A DNA stretch of 46,492 bases from an uncultured Roseburia sp. (lineage in GTDB: Bacteria; Bacillota; Clostridia; Lachnospirales; Lachnospiraceae), in contig CANPGM010000028.1 in assembly GCA_947573605.1 (NCBI GenBank), forward strand, positions 1-46,492, written 5' to 3'. The position numbers were made by a program, and so were the translations under genes. The notes below the pieces were generated by a model. It did not search any database and was not told the DNA's origin. It saw nothing but the letters and a program-made list of their open reading frames with translations. Positions 8,330 to 17,613 of this stretch are shown here, piece after piece. The first letter of the stretch is position 1; every line of letters starts with the position of its first letter.

Positions 8330-9205
8330 TTACCGATTAACTAATTTATTAATAAGCTTTGTAATGCCCCATTTTGCATATGCCGTATCGTTCTGGCCAT
8401 AAAGCAATGATTCTGCAAGCCGCAAAAAAGCCTCCGAAGATTTTGCACTCGGATAGCAGATGGATACCGGTTTTTGCTGTCTGACGGATTTCTCTACCGC
8501 ATTATCCTGCGGAATCATACCAAGATAATGTATGTCTCCTTCTAAAAACTGTTTTACAACAGAATTAAGTTTGTCAAATACAGCCTGCCCTTCCGCCTGA
8601 GAGCTGACTCTGTTTGAAATCACATGAACGCAGTTCCTGTGAATATGATATTCTTCATTATGATATAGCGCCTTTAAAAGCGAATAGGAATCGGTCAGTG
8701 AACTTGGATCCGGGGTTGTAATCATCAGTGTTTCAGGGCTTGCCGCCACAAATTCAAGGACGCTGTCCGAAATTCCTGCCCCCGTATCAACTATTAAAAT
8801 ATCTGTCATAGCACACAGACTGTCCATGCAGTGAATCAGATATACAATCTGATCTTTTGACAGATTATTTAATCCCAGTATACCCGAACCGCCCGAAACA
8901 AACCCGATTTCCAGCGGTCCTTCCGTTATAATCTCGTCAATTTCCCTGTCGTGGTAAATGATATCGCTGAGATTATATTTCGGTCTTACTCCAAACATAA
9001 TTTCCACGTTTGCCAATCCAAAATCCGCATCGAATATTAAAACTTTCTTTCCCATTTTTCGGAACTGAATCGCAAGATTTACCGCAACATTTGATTTTCC
9101 AACTCCGCCCTTGCCGCTTGTTACCGTAATCACCCTTGCAGAATCACGAACCGGTTTCTGGTTTTGTTTTTTTATCACATTTCTTAGCTGTTGTGCCTGA
9201 TCCAT
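8330..9205 (-). CDS. flhG: Flagellar number regulator FlhG (MinD-like ATPase)
   Basis: 291 residues. A deviant Walker A of the MinD/ParA type (SGKGGVGKSN, about residues 30-39) and a switch ILIVDTGAGISD mark the ATPase. The extreme N-terminus carries DQAQQLR, which matches the known DQAxxLR motif that FlhG uses to stimulate FlhF GTPase activity. It ends LINKLVNR, a likely membrane-targeting region. It follows flhF with a few bases between them, so the pair is made together; together they set flagellar number and position. Also called ylxH or fleN. Confidence 0.95.
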   Translation of the reverse strand: MDQAQQLRNVIKKQNQKPVRDSARVITVTSGKGGVGKSNVAVNLAIQFRKMGKKVLIFDADFGLANVEIMFGVRPKYNLSDIIYHDREIDEIITEGPLEIGFVSGGSGILGLNNLSKDQIVYLIHCMDSLCAMTDILIVDTGAGISDSVLEFVAASPETLMITTPDPSSLTDSYSLLKALYHNEEYHIHRNCVHVISNRVSSQAEGQAVFDKLNSVVKQFLEGDIHYLGMIPQDNAVEKSVRQQKPVSICYPSAKSSEAFLRLAESLLYGQNDTAYAKWGITKLINKLVNR

Positions 9206-9208
9206 AGA

Positions 9209-10474
9209 CTACCTGCCTCCCAGGAGCTGTTTCACTATCATTTGGGAATTGAATACCTCTATATCATCCGGTACATTCTGTCCTGACGTCATATAGGATA
9301 AATCCGCTCCGGAATATAGCCGAATATTCAAAATATTCCCATAAGAAGTTGTTTCATCTAATTTAGTAAACACAAGTTTGTAAGAGGCAATCTCGGCATA
9401 AGAATCAACGATTTCCAGTAAATCCTTATACTTTGTCGTTGCGCTCAAAACAAGATAAACCTCTTTTTCATACTGTTCGTCAAGGCCGAGAATAAGATTT
9501 TTAATATCGATTCGCTGCGTCTCATTTTTATGTGAAAAGCCGGCTGTATCTACAAAAATCAAATCATAATTGTTTATATTTTCAACTGCCCTGTTTAATT
9601 CCTCTGCACTGTAAACCACATTCATAGGTGCATCCAAAATATTCGCATACGTTTTTAACTGTTCCGTCGCTGCGATACGATAAGTATCCGCTGTCAAAAA
9701 AGCAACTTTTTTCTCATACTCTACCTTATATTTTGATGCAATCTTTGCGATCGTTGTGGTCTTTCCTACGCCTGTTGGTCCTATAAAAAAGAGAACTCTT
9801 GGCTTTTTTCCTTCCATTTCAATACCGTTTGGCTGTCCGAATTTTAAAATCAGCTTCTGGTAAACATTGGATAAAATATAATCGACACTGCTTCCCGAAT
9901 GAGTAACTTTCTCCGCCTCGTCCATAATCTGGTTGACATATTTTTCATTTACGTCATTATCTAAAAGCGTTCGGTAAAGCATCTTCATAAATTTAAAACC
10001 TTCCAGGTTTTGATTGGAAGCCGCCTGTACCTCTCGTATCTTTACTTCATCCTCAGACAATTTTTTCTCCAAAATATTGGACAAATTTTCCAGTCTCTTT
10101 TCAATATCGTCGCTGTTTCTGACTGAAGGCATTTCTTTCTCCACCGCCCGTTCTGTTTTAACCGGCGCATACTCTTCTCTTTTACTCTGCGTCTGAACCG
10201 GTATCGTTATTTTTTCATCTGCCGCCAGATTAATGTTATCCGTTCCCTTCTGCAGCGGCTGTTCTTTCGATATCGGATTCGAAAACTTTTCCGGAAATTT
10301 TTCCCTGTCCTCAATTGCCGCCGTCACCTCAAAAGATGACTTTTTAAAGGCTCCCATAATCCCTTTGGATTTAAGCTCCTTGATATTCATAATAACGGCA
10401 TTTTCACCGAATTCCTCTTTTGCCTTCTCCATTGCTTCTTCTTTTGTCTTTCCCTGAAACTTCTTAATGGTCAT
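9209..10474 (-). CDS. flhF: Flagellar placement SRP-type GTPase FlhF
   Basis: 421 residues. A basic N-terminal B domain (MTIKKFQGKTKEEAMEKAKE) and a long disordered middle (about 55-150) precede the SRP-family NG domain, with P-loop GPTGVGKTT (232-240), DTYRIAATEQLKTYA and DTAGFSH in order. FlhF marks the site of flagellar assembly with FlhG. Its ATG directly abuts the flhA stop (TAAATG), so translation is probably coupled. The order flhB-flhA-flhF-flhG is the usual one in Bacillota. Confidence 0.96.
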   Translation of the reverse strand: MTIKKFQGKTKEEAMEKAKEEFGENAVIMNIKELKSKGIMGAFKKSSFEVTAAIEDREKFPEKFSNPISKEQPLQKGTDNINLAADEKITIPVQTQSKREEYAPVKTERAVEKEMPSVRNSDDIEKRLENLSNILEKKLSEDEVKIREVQAASNQNLEGFKFMKMLYRTLLDNDVNEKYVNQIMDEAEKVTHSGSSVDYILSNVYQKLILKFGQPNGIEMEGKKPRVLFFIGPTGVGKTTTIAKIASKYKVEYEKKVAFLTADTYRIAATEQLKTYANILDAPMNVVYSAEELNRAVENINNYDLIFVDTAGFSHKNETQRIDIKNLILGLDEQYEKEVYLVLSATTKYKDLLEIVDSYAEIASYKLVFTKLDETTSYGNILNIRLYSGADLSYMTSGQNVPDDIEVFNSQMIVKQLLGGR

Positions 10475-12508
10475 TTAAGCAGTCACCATCCCCACCGATT
10501 GTAATTCAATATTTGATTCCACTTCATTATATGATACCACAATTAAATCCTTAAAATAATCTTCTGTAAGTTTTTTAAAATACATACGCACAATCGGAGA
10601 TGTAATTACAATTGCGCTTCTTCCCATATTCTCCAATTTTGATACCTCTGATTCAAGAGAAGCGACAATTGCTTTTGTTTTCTCCGGATCCAGAGTCAGA
10701 TAAGCTCCCTGCTCCGTTTGTTTTACCGAAGACATAATATCCTGCTCGATTTTCGGATCAAGCGTAATAACACTCGTCGTCTCGTTTGCCGGGAAAAACT
10801 TGTTTGAAATTGCGCGTTTCAGATTTTGTCTTACATATTCTGTCAAAACATCCGTATCTCTTGTCGTAACCGCATGATCCGCAAGCGTTTCGAAAATAGA
10901 GAGCAAATCGCGAATTGAAATTCCTTCCGACAACAGATTTTGCAATACCTTCTGAACCTCGCCAAGCCCAAGCAGCTTTGGAACGAGTTCGTCTACCAGC
11001 ACCGGATTGCTTTCTTTTAAATTGTTTACCAGGTTCTGTACATCCTGTCTTGTTAAAAGCTCCGCGATATGCGAACGTATTACTTCCGTTAAATGCGTTG
11101 CTATTATGGAAGGCGGATCTACTACCGTATAGCCCAGACTTTCGGCACGCTCCCTCTGGCTCTCTGTAATCCAGATTGCCGGCAGATGGAACGACGGCTC
11201 AAAAGTAGGAATACCAGTAATTTCTTCTTCCACATATCCGGGATTCATTGCCATATAATGATCGAAAAGAATTTCTCCTTCCGTTACCTGAATCCCTTTT
11301 ATCTTAATAATATACTGGTTCGGATTTAGCTGAATATTGTCGCGTAGGCGAATAATCGGAACTACCGTACCAAGTTCCAGAGCGATTTGACGCCGTATCA
11401 TAACAACGCGGTCAAGCAAATCGCCGCCCTGATTGACATCTGCAAGCGGTATAATTCCATATCCGAACTCCAGTTCGATTGGATCCACCTGTAATAGCGA
11501 CACCACATTTTCCGGCTTTCGAATTTCTTCCGCCTCCGTTTCAGAAGCAGTAACCTCTTCTTCAATCGTTTCAATCCTGATATTTTTGTCTACCATTCGC
11601 CCCGTCACAAGAAACGCTGCTCCAAGTCCGACAAATATGTACCACTGCAGCGGCGTAACGATTCCTAAAAATATAAGGCTTGCGCCGACGAGATAGAGTA
11701 CCTTTGGAATGCCGAAAAGCTGACCAACCAAAACCTCTCCGAAATCGGATTCCTTAGATGCCTTTGTGACCAGAATACCGGTTGCCAGAGAAATCAAAAG
11801 AGAAGGAATCTGTGAACATAAGCCGTCACCGATTGTAAGAATACCATAACGCGCAATTGCATCGCCAAACTCAAGACCCTGACTCATAACCCCGGTAATT
11901 GTGCCTCCGACAAGGTTAATAAGAGTGATAAACAAACCTGCGGTTGCATCTCCCTTAACGTACTTTGTAGCACCGTCCATAGAACCGAAAAACGCCGATT
12001 CCTGCTGGATCTTATTTCTTCGTTCTCTTGCTTCTTTTTCTGTTATGGTTCCCGTATTTAAGTCCGCGTCAATTGCCATCTGCTTACCGGGCATAGCATC
12101 CAGTGTAAATCTGGCCGTCACCTCTGCGATTCGCTCCGAACCTTTATTAATAACGATAAACTGTATGATAATCAATACAACAAAGACAATTGCACCGATT
12201 ACTAAATCACCGCCGCCGACAAAACCACCGAAAGTTTCTACAACGTTTCCTGGAGAACCTGTTGTCAGGATCAATCTGGTTGATGATACGTTCAGCGCAA
12301 TTCGGAAAATCGTTGTAAAAAGCAGCAAAGTCGGAAAAAACGACATATCCAGCACTTCTTTTACAAACAGGGTGTTAAATAAAACAATTAATGCAATTGA
12401 AATATTCATTGCAAGCATCACATCCAGTAAGGTAGAACCGATTGGAATAATGAAAAAAATGACTGCAGCCAATAAGTACAACGCTATACCAATGTCAGCT
12501 TTTTTCAT
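10475..12508 (-). CDS. flhA: Flagellar export gate protein FlhA
   Basis: 677 residues, the normal length. The N-terminal half has about eight membrane segments, and the FHIPEP-type cytoplasmic loop is clear (PGKQMAIDADLNTGTITEKE, then ARERR). The C-terminal cytoplasmic domain (from about 340) forms the docking ring for export substrates and chaperones. FlhA is the ion-conducting core of the flagellar type III export gate. The start has GGAGG well placed. It lies between flhB and flhF. Confidence 0.97.
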   Translation of the reverse strand: MKKADIGIALYLLAAVIFFIIPIGSTLLDVMLAMNISIALIVLFNTLFVKEVLDMSFFPTLLLFTTIFRIALNVSSTRLILTTGSPGNVVETFGGFVGGGDLVIGAIVFVVLIIIQFIVINKGSERIAEVTARFTLDAMPGKQMAIDADLNTGTITEKEARERRNKIQQESAFFGSMDGATKYVKGDATAGLFITLINLVGGTITGVMSQGLEFGDAIARYGILTIGDGLCSQIPSLLISLATGILVTKASKESDFGEVLVGQLFGIPKVLYLVGASLIFLGIVTPLQWYIFVGLGAAFLVTGRMVDKNIRIETIEEEVTASETEAEEIRKPENVVSLLQVDPIELEFGYGIIPLADVNQGGDLLDRVVMIRRQIALELGTVVPIIRLRDNIQLNPNQYIIKIKGIQVTEGEILFDHYMAMNPGYVEEEITGIPTFEPSFHLPAIWITESQRERAESLGYTVVDPPSIIATHLTEVIRSHIAELLTRQDVQNLVNNLKESNPVLVDELVPKLLGLGEVQKVLQNLLSEGISIRDLLSIFETLADHAVTTRDTDVLTEYVRQNLKRAISNKFFPANETTSVITLDPKIEQDIMSSVKQTEQGAYLTLDPEKTKAIVASLESEVSKLENMGRSAIVITSPIVRMYFKKLTEDYFKDLIVVSYNEVESNIELQSVGMVTA

Positions 12509-12536
12509 GTTTCCTTTCCTCCTTATCTATACCTAA

Positions 12537-13667
12537 TTATCTATTTTTCATATTATAGACCATCGCAAGTACCTCGGCTACCGCCTGATACAACTCCGGT
12601 GGAATTTCCTGTCCAATATCTACATTTGCATATAACATTCTTGCAAGAGGCTTATTCTCTACAATTTCCACATGATTTTCTTTTGCTGTTTCTTTAATTT
12701 TCTGCGCCAGATAATCTTCACCTTTTGCAAGTACTATCGGCGCTTTCGCCGATTCTGCCTCGTATTTCACCGCAACCGCCAAATGCGTCGGATTCGTAAT
12801 TACCACATCCGCTTTCGGAACGTCCTGCATCATACGTCTTTGTGAAACTTCACGCATTTTCTGCTTCTGTTTCCCTTTTACCTCCGGATTTCCCTCCGTA
12901 TTCTTATATTCGTCCTTAACCTCCTGCTTTGTCATCTTCATATCTTCATTGAACTTATGTTTCTGATATATGTAATCTCCCACACCGATAAAAAGATAGA
13001 CAATCGCAATTCTCAGGCCAGCGTTAATAATTACCTCTCCGCAGAGAATAACCGCCTGAAGCAGATTAATTTCATACAAAATAAAAAGATCTTCTGCATC
13101 GCCTCTGATAGCCGTATATGCAACATATAAAATAACGCATATTTTTATAATAGACTTTAAAAGTTCAAACAACGAATCTTTCGAAAAAAAACGTTTAAAT
13201 CCGTTTATGGGATTAAATTTATCTCCTTTGGGCTTTAACGGTTTCCATGTTACCTTCCATCCCACCTGATAAATATTGATCGCAAGCGCCATTGCCACGC
13301 CAAACGCAAAAAAAGGAGCGCAAATCAGTAAAATTTTAGTCAGTACCTGAGAAATCAGCAAATTAGCCGACCGCGCCGTAAATCCTCCGGCGTTATCTAA
13401 AAGAAAATCCGGTATCATCCCGAAAATATACTGAAATATATTCAAAAGACTTTCAGCAACATAGGAGGTGAAAATTTTCAATACCAGAAACAATACAATC
13501 AGATCAAAGGCAGACGTCAATTCCTTACTCTTTGCTACCTTACCGTCTTTTCTTGCATCATTTAATTTTTTTGATGTTGCCGGCTCCGTTTTTTCACCGC
13601 CGGGACCGTCTTTTGCAAACCATTGTAAGTCAATTTGAAAACAAAAATCTCTTTTTTCGGCTTCCAC
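12537..13667 (-). CDS. flhB: Flagellar export switch protein FlhB
   Basis: 376 residues beginning at GTG; the only nearby ribosome site is AAGGA about twelve bases upstream, which is weak spacing. After a soluble leader with GGEKTEPATSKKL there are four membrane segments, then a basic cytoplasmic domain with the self-cleavage motif NPTH (292-295) in VVITNPTHLAVAVKYE. Cleavage there switches export from hook to filament proteins. It is adjacent to fliR and flhA, as expected for the export gate set. Confidence 0.96.
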   Translation of the reverse strand: MEAEKRDFCFQIDLQWFAKDGPGGEKTEPATSKKLNDARKDGKVAKSKELTSAFDLIVLFLVLKIFTSYVAESLLNIFQYIFGMIPDFLLDNAGGFTARSANLLISQVLTKILLICAPFFAFGVAMALAINIYQVGWKVTWKPLKPKGDKFNPINGFKRFFSKDSLFELLKSIIKICVILYVAYTAIRGDAEDLFILYEINLLQAVILCGEVIINAGLRIAIVYLFIGVGDYIYQKHKFNEDMKMTKQEVKDEYKNTEGNPEVKGKQKQKMREVSQRRMMQDVPKADVVITNPTHLAVAVKYEAESAKAPIVLAKGEDYLAQKIKETAKENHVEIVENKPLARMLYANVDIGQEIPPELYQAVAEVLAMVYNMKNR

Positions 13668-13670
13668 GGA

Positions 13671-14450
13671 TTAATACATTCCTTCTACAAACAAAACCAT
13701 CATTTTTTTCATTTCCTTAAAAATAAAATTAGCGATATCCGGTAACAGGAATATCGTAACAAATAATACCAGCAATCCAACTAAAACCTTCATCTGGATT
13801 CCTACCGCAAACATATTCATCTGCGGAGATACTTTAGCCATAATGCCGAGAATACAGTTTAAAATCATAATACATGCAAAAATCGGCAGCATAATCCGAA
13901 ATGCGATTACAAACATATCTCCCAAATATGTAACAAAAGAAGCTGCGATATGTTGCCAGTCAAAGACCTGCCCATTGATCGGAATTACCGTAAAGGCATC
14001 AACAAAGGAATTTAATATAAAATGATGCATGTCTGCAACCAGCATCAACAGCAGAATAAAATACGAATAAAGATTACCGGTTATAGAAGCCTGCGTATGA
14101 TTAATCGGATCAAACTGCGTTGCCATTGACAATCCAATATCCATATCAATCATATTTCCTGCAAATAAAATAATGGAATTACAAATGTTTGCGGCAAGTC
14201 CAATCAGCAACCCTGTAATTCCTTCTTTTATTACGATTACTGCATATCCAAATAAACCTGTATAATCTATATAATTTTTATCCACAAAATTAAAAATCAG
14301 AAGCGATATAAAAACCGACAAACCAATTTTTACACGGGAAGGAACATTCGTCATTCCATAAAATGGAGCAATATAGACAAAGCAGGATACCCGAACCAGT
14401 ATCAGCAAAAATATTTCAAAATTATCCAAAGAAAACGTATACTCAACCAT
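13671..14450 (-). CDS. fliR: Flagellar export gate protein FliR
   Basis: 259 residues, almost wholly hydrophobic, with about six membrane segments. FliR is part of the FliP-FliQ-FliR export channel. The FliR signature is visible in FVYIAPFYGMTNVPSRVKIGL near residues 25-45, starting SCFVYIAPFYGMTNVPSRVK. AAGG lies six bases before the ATG. It follows fliQ by eight bases and precedes flhB by three. Confidence 0.95.
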   Translation of the reverse strand: MVEYTFSLDNFEIFLLILVRVSCFVYIAPFYGMTNVPSRVKIGLSVFISLLIFNFVDKNYIDYTGLFGYAVIVIKEGITGLLIGLAANICNSIILFAGNMIDMDIGLSMATQFDPINHTQASITGNLYSYFILLLMLVADMHHFILNSFVDAFTVIPINGQVFDWQHIAASFVTYLGDMFVIAFRIMLPIFACIMILNCILGIMAKVSPQMNMFAVGIQMKVLVGLLVLFVTIFLLPDIANFIFKEMKKMMVLFVEGMY

Positions 14451-14458
14451 AAGCTGCC

Positions 14459-14731
14459 TTAACTAAGGTAAATACTAAAGTCGGACCACAATCTTTCAAT
14501 AAAACCTGATAGATTATTTAAAATCCAGGAGCCAAAAATCATCATACCCACAAAAACAGCCAAAATTTTTGGCACAAATGTAAGCGTCTGCTCCTGAATT
14601 GACGTCACCGTTTGAAAAATACTGATAACCAATCCTACCACTAACGAAATTAGCAACATCGGCGCGCCGCATATAATGATCATATAAATTGCATCTTTAG
14701 CAATATCCAAAACCTGTCCTTCTGATATCAT
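14459..14731 (-). CDS. fliQ: Flagellar export gate protein FliQ
   Basis: 90 residues with two membrane segments (about 15-38 and 50-75), the standard FliQ form. FliQ forms part of the export channel with FliP and FliR. The conserved VGLVISIFQTVTSIQEQTL lies between the segments. GGGAG lies seven bases upstream of the ATG. It is placed between fliP and fliR. Confidence 0.96.
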   Translation of the reverse strand: MISEGQVLDIAKDAIYMIIICGAPMLLISLVVGLVISIFQTVTSIQEQTLTFVPKILAVFVGMMIFGSWILNNLSGFIERLWSDFSIYLS

Positions 14732-14761
14732 AAGCTCACTCCCTGCTAACTATATCTCCTA

Positions 14762-15640
14762 TCAGTAAAACGTATTGACTACATTTTCAATCAACAAACT
14801 CCATCCGTCCGCCAAAATAAACAGTAATATTTTAAACGGAAGTGAAATTGTAGTCGGCGGAAGCATCATCATACCCATTGACATTAGTACCGATGACACT
14901 ACCATATCAATTACAATAAAGGGAATATAAATAACAAATCCCATAATAAAAGCCTGTCTTAGCTCGCCGATAATAAAAGCCGGAACAACCACTACCATTG
15001 GAACATGTTCCTGCAGTTCCTCATAGCTCTGATACTCCTGTATCTCAATTACATTATTGGCTTCGGCAATATCTACAAACAATTTTAAATCTTTTTCCTG
15101 TAAATCCCGGAACATAAAATCACGTATCGGTTCCTGTGCCGCAGCAAAAGCCTCTTCCGTTGTGATCTCACCGTTATCTAACGGCTTAATTGCCGTTTCG
15201 TTAATTTGCTGCATGGTCGGCCACATGATAAAGATTGTTAAAAACAATGCAAGCCCCACCATTATCTGATTAGGCGGTGTAGACTGTGTACCGATCGCCG
15301 TTCTTGCAAAATGAAGTACGATAATGATTCTTGTATAGGAAGTCAAAAGAATCAAAATAGATGGCGCTAACGCCAATACCGTAAGAACTAATAGTGTCTT
15401 TATTGGTGTTGTTAATGAACCGTCTTCATTGTTATACGAAAAGGAAATTCCGTTTCCGTTATTACCTGTTGTCCCAGCCCCGGTTCCTCCGCCATTTTGT
15501 CCGTCCTGCGTAACCATACCCTGCCCCAAAGACGACGCATATACCGTATCACGCTCAAAGGAGACGGACAACGTAAGAACCACCGCTACAATTGCCATAA
15601 AAAAAGTAGCTAGGCAATAAATCTTTTTCAGTCTTTTCAT
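14762..15640 (-). CDS. fliP: Flagellar export gate protein FliP
   Basis: 292 residues. A signal-peptide-like N-terminus (about 1-36) leads into a short Gly/Asn-rich extracytoplasmic stretch, followed by the FliP domain with its conserved SYTRIIIVLHFAR and GTQSTPPNQIMVGLALFLT blocks and four membrane segments. FliP forms the central pore of the flagellar export gate. The ribosome site is weak (AGGG eight bases upstream). The Gly-rich spacer after the signal peptide is longer than in enteric FliP. Confidence 0.96.
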   Translation of the reverse strand: MKRLKKIYCLATFFMAIVAVVLTLSVSFERDTVYASSLGQGMVTQDGQNGGGTGAGTTGNNGNGISFSYNNEDGSLTTPIKTLLVLTVLALAPSILILLTSYTRIIIVLHFARTAIGTQSTPPNQIMVGLALFLTIFIMWPTMQQINETAIKPLDNGEITTEEAFAAAQEPIRDFMFRDLQEKDLKLFVDIAEANNVIEIQEYQSYEELQEHVPMVVVVPAFIIGELRQAFIMGFVIYIPFIVIDMVVSSVLMSMGMMMLPPTTISLPFKILLFILADGWSLLIENVVNTFY

Positions 15641-15650
15641 AATTAAAACC

Positions 15651-16043
15651 CTATTTTTTCGGAAAACGACCCTTAATCTTTTCCAGAATCTCCTGAAAAT
15701 TTTCTGTAGCCTTTAAAGAGCCTGCCGATAGCGGTGAATTCCCCGTATCAGAAACAGAATCTTCCGATAATTGTTCTTCTGTTAATTGCGCAAGCATTGT
15801 CACTTCATCTTTTCCGACGGCAACTACAAGATAAATCTCTCCTGCTTTCACCAGACAGATAAATTTATTCGTGCCAATCTTTATGCTTTCTACAACTCGC
15901 AGGTTCTTATTCAGCATACTGCCTTTCTGATAGCCTCCGATCCATTTTGAAACAAAATAAGTCATTGCCAGCACAAAACAGAATATCAGAAGCACACCTA
16001 CAAGTTGTATAAAACTATTTAAGGAAGAACTCAGCAAGATCAT
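15651..16043 (-). CDS. fliO: Flagellar biosynthesis protein FliO
   Basis: 130 residues with one membrane segment near the N-terminus (about 10-30), then the FliO beta-rich cytoplasmic domain (LRVVESIKIGTNKFICLVKA, then YLVVAVGKDEV). FliO acts as an assembly factor for FliP. It starts one base after the cheY stop without a clear ribosome site, which suggests coupling to cheY. The sequence is divergent, as is usual for FliO, but the position between cheY and fliP supports the call. Confidence 0.9.
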   Translation of the reverse strand: MILLSSSLNSFIQLVGVLLIFCFVLAMTYFVSKWIGGYQKGSMLNKNLRVVESIKIGTNKFICLVKAGEIYLVVAVGKDEVTMLAQLTEEQLSEDSVSDTGNSPLSAGSLKATENFQEILEKIKGRFPKK

Positions 16044-16044
16044 A

Positions 16045-16404
16045 TTAGCCCACTACTTTTTTTACTGCTTCAAGAACGCGTTCCGCCTGGAAAGGCTTAA
16101 CAATAAAGTCTTTTGCTCCCGATTGAATTGCTTCGATAACCATTGCCTGCTGTCCCATTGCAGAACACATAATCACGTTAGCAGACGGATCCATTTCCTT
16201 AATTTTCTTCAACGCCTGAATACCATCCATTTCAGGCATGGTAATATCCATTAATACCAAATCCGGCTTTGTCTCAGGATATTTTTCCACTGCCTTCTGA
16301 CCGTTTTCAGCCTCAGCAGCCACTTCATAGCCATTCTTGGTTAAAATATCCTTGATCATCATTCGCATAAAAGCTGCATCGTCACAAATCATTACTTTTG
16401 CCAT
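16045..16404 (-). CDS. cheY: Chemotaxis response regulator CheY
   Basis: 119 residues, a single receiver domain with no output domain. The acidic pair Asp8-Asp9, phosphorylation site Asp53 (LVLMDITMP), switch Ser81 (MCSAMG) and Lys103 (IVKPFQ) are all present. Phosphorylated CheY binds FliM/FliY and changes motor rotation. AGAGGAG lies well placed upstream. It follows fliY, whose product dephosphorylates it. Confidence 0.97.
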   Translation of the reverse strand: MAKVMICDDAAFMRMMIKDILTKNGYEVAAEAENGQKAVEKYPETKPDLVLMDITMPEMDGIQALKKIKEMDPSANVIMCSAMGQQAMVIEAIQSGAKDFIVKPFQAERVLEAVKKVVG

Positions 16405-16429
16405 AGTTTATCTCTCCTCTAAAAAAATT

Positions 16430-17611
16430 CTACTTGATGATTTCAGCGATTCTTACGCCGAAACTTTCTTCAATAACAACGACTTCTCCCTTAGCAACAT
16501 ATTTTCCGTTTACTAATATATCTATTGGCTCACCGGCAATACGATTCAGTTCTAAAATCGTTCCCGGTGCGAAGTCCAGAATTTCCTGAATTGATTTCGT
16601 GGTTCTTCCGAGTTCAACCGTTACCTCTAACGGCACATCCATAATCAATCCGATATTTTCCTGACCATATACCCCTTGCATGTTTCCGTTAAACGCCTGG
16701 AATTGTGCAGGCTGCACATTTACAGGCTGACCGAAACCATACATAGGCGCCATCATCGGCTGACCCATCATCTGTGGATTCATCATCGGCTGACCCATCA
16801 TCGGCTGACTCATCATTTGCTGATCCATCATCGGCTGGCCTCCCATCTGATTCATGTTTTGCTGCACTGGCGCCGTCGGCTGTGCTGCGGCCTGCGGAGG
16901 CGCCGTTTCTGCATCATTTGCCGTTGAATTGGAATCCGCTTCCATGTTATTTGTAATATTTGTACACATTTCCTTTGCAAAAGAAATCGGATATAACTGC
17001 ATAATCTCGCTGTCTATCAAATCACCGATCTCCATTCGGAACGAAATCCTTACAAACGTGCCGGAAAGGAACTCATCTATTGCACTTTCGTCAATTGTTT
17101 CCTTTAAATCAACTAAATCAGCAATTGGCGGACTGATATCAATTACTTTATTCAGCATAGAAGAAAGCGAGGTTGCTGCGGAACCCATCATCTGATTCAT
17201 CGCCTCGCTAATTGCACTTAAATGCAGCTCTCCCAATTCCCCGCTTAAATTGGTACCGTCACCGCCCATCATTAAATCCGTAATTATCTTGACGTCGTTT
17301 TCCCTTAAAACCAGGATATTACTGCCGTCCAAACCAACGGTATAGGCAATACGTATAAATACGCATGGTCTTTCGTACGCGTCGCAAATATCCGACCAGT
17401 TTGCAAATGAAACAACTGGTGTGGAAATTTCAACCTTTCGGTTCACAAGAGAGAATAACGTAGTAGCAGCCGTTCCCATACTGATATTCCCGATTTCTCC
17501 AATTGCATCCTTTTCACTGTCCGACAACAGTTGCGACACATCTTCAGATGCAGCATCAACGCCGGAATTGTTCAATAATGCGTTGATTTCTTCCTGTGAT
17601 AAACCATCCAT
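16430..17611 (-). CDS. fliY: Flagellar motor switch phosphatase FliY (FliN-type C-terminus)
   Basis: 393 residues. An N-terminal FliM-like CheY-binding peptide (SQEEINALL) is followed by two CheC-type phosphatase helices, GEIGNISMG with Glu39/Asn42 and SEAMNQMMG with Glu136/Asn139, a Met/Gln/Pro-rich linker (about 250-290), and a C-terminal SpoA/FliN domain (about 320-393, DVPLEVTVELGRTTKSIQEI). It combines the FliN C-ring role with CheY-P dephosphorylation. GGAGG lies upstream of the ATG. The linker carries an odd repeat described separately. Confidence 0.96.
   Translation of the reverse strand: MDGLSQEEINALLNNSGVDAASEDVSQLLSDSEKDAIGEIGNISMGTAATTLFSLVNRKVEISTPVVSFANWSDICDAYERPCVFIRIAYTVGLDGSNILVLRENDVKIITDLMMGGDGTNLSGELGELHLSAISEAMNQMMGSAATSLSSMLNKVIDISPPIADLVDLKETIDESAIDEFLSGTFVRISFRMEIGDLIDSEIMQLYPISFAKEMCTNITNNMEADSNSTANDAETAPPQAAAQPTAPVQQNMNQMGGQPMMDQQMMSQPMMGQPMMNPQMMGQPMMAPMYGFGQPVNVQPAQFQAFNGNMQGVYGQENIGLIMDVPLEVTVELGRTTKSIQEILDFAPGTILELNRIAGEPIDILVNGKYVAKGEVVVIEESFGVRIAEIIK
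16742..16843 (-). repeat. Met/Gln/Pro short tandem repeat inside fliY linker
   Basis: The linker of FliY contains repeats of a six- to seven-residue unit close to M-G-Q-P-M-M (for example SQPMMGQPMMNPQMMGQPMM), spanning residues about 257-290. At the DNA level the same ~18-base unit recurs with variation. Such a repeat can change length by slippage, which would alter the distance between the phosphatase part and the C-ring part of the protein. Confidence 0.8.
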
Positions 17612-17613
17612 GA

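Noticed and set aside
11901-12536. 211-codon plus-strand ORF opposite flhA
   Set aside because: Antisense shadow of a strongly supported gene.
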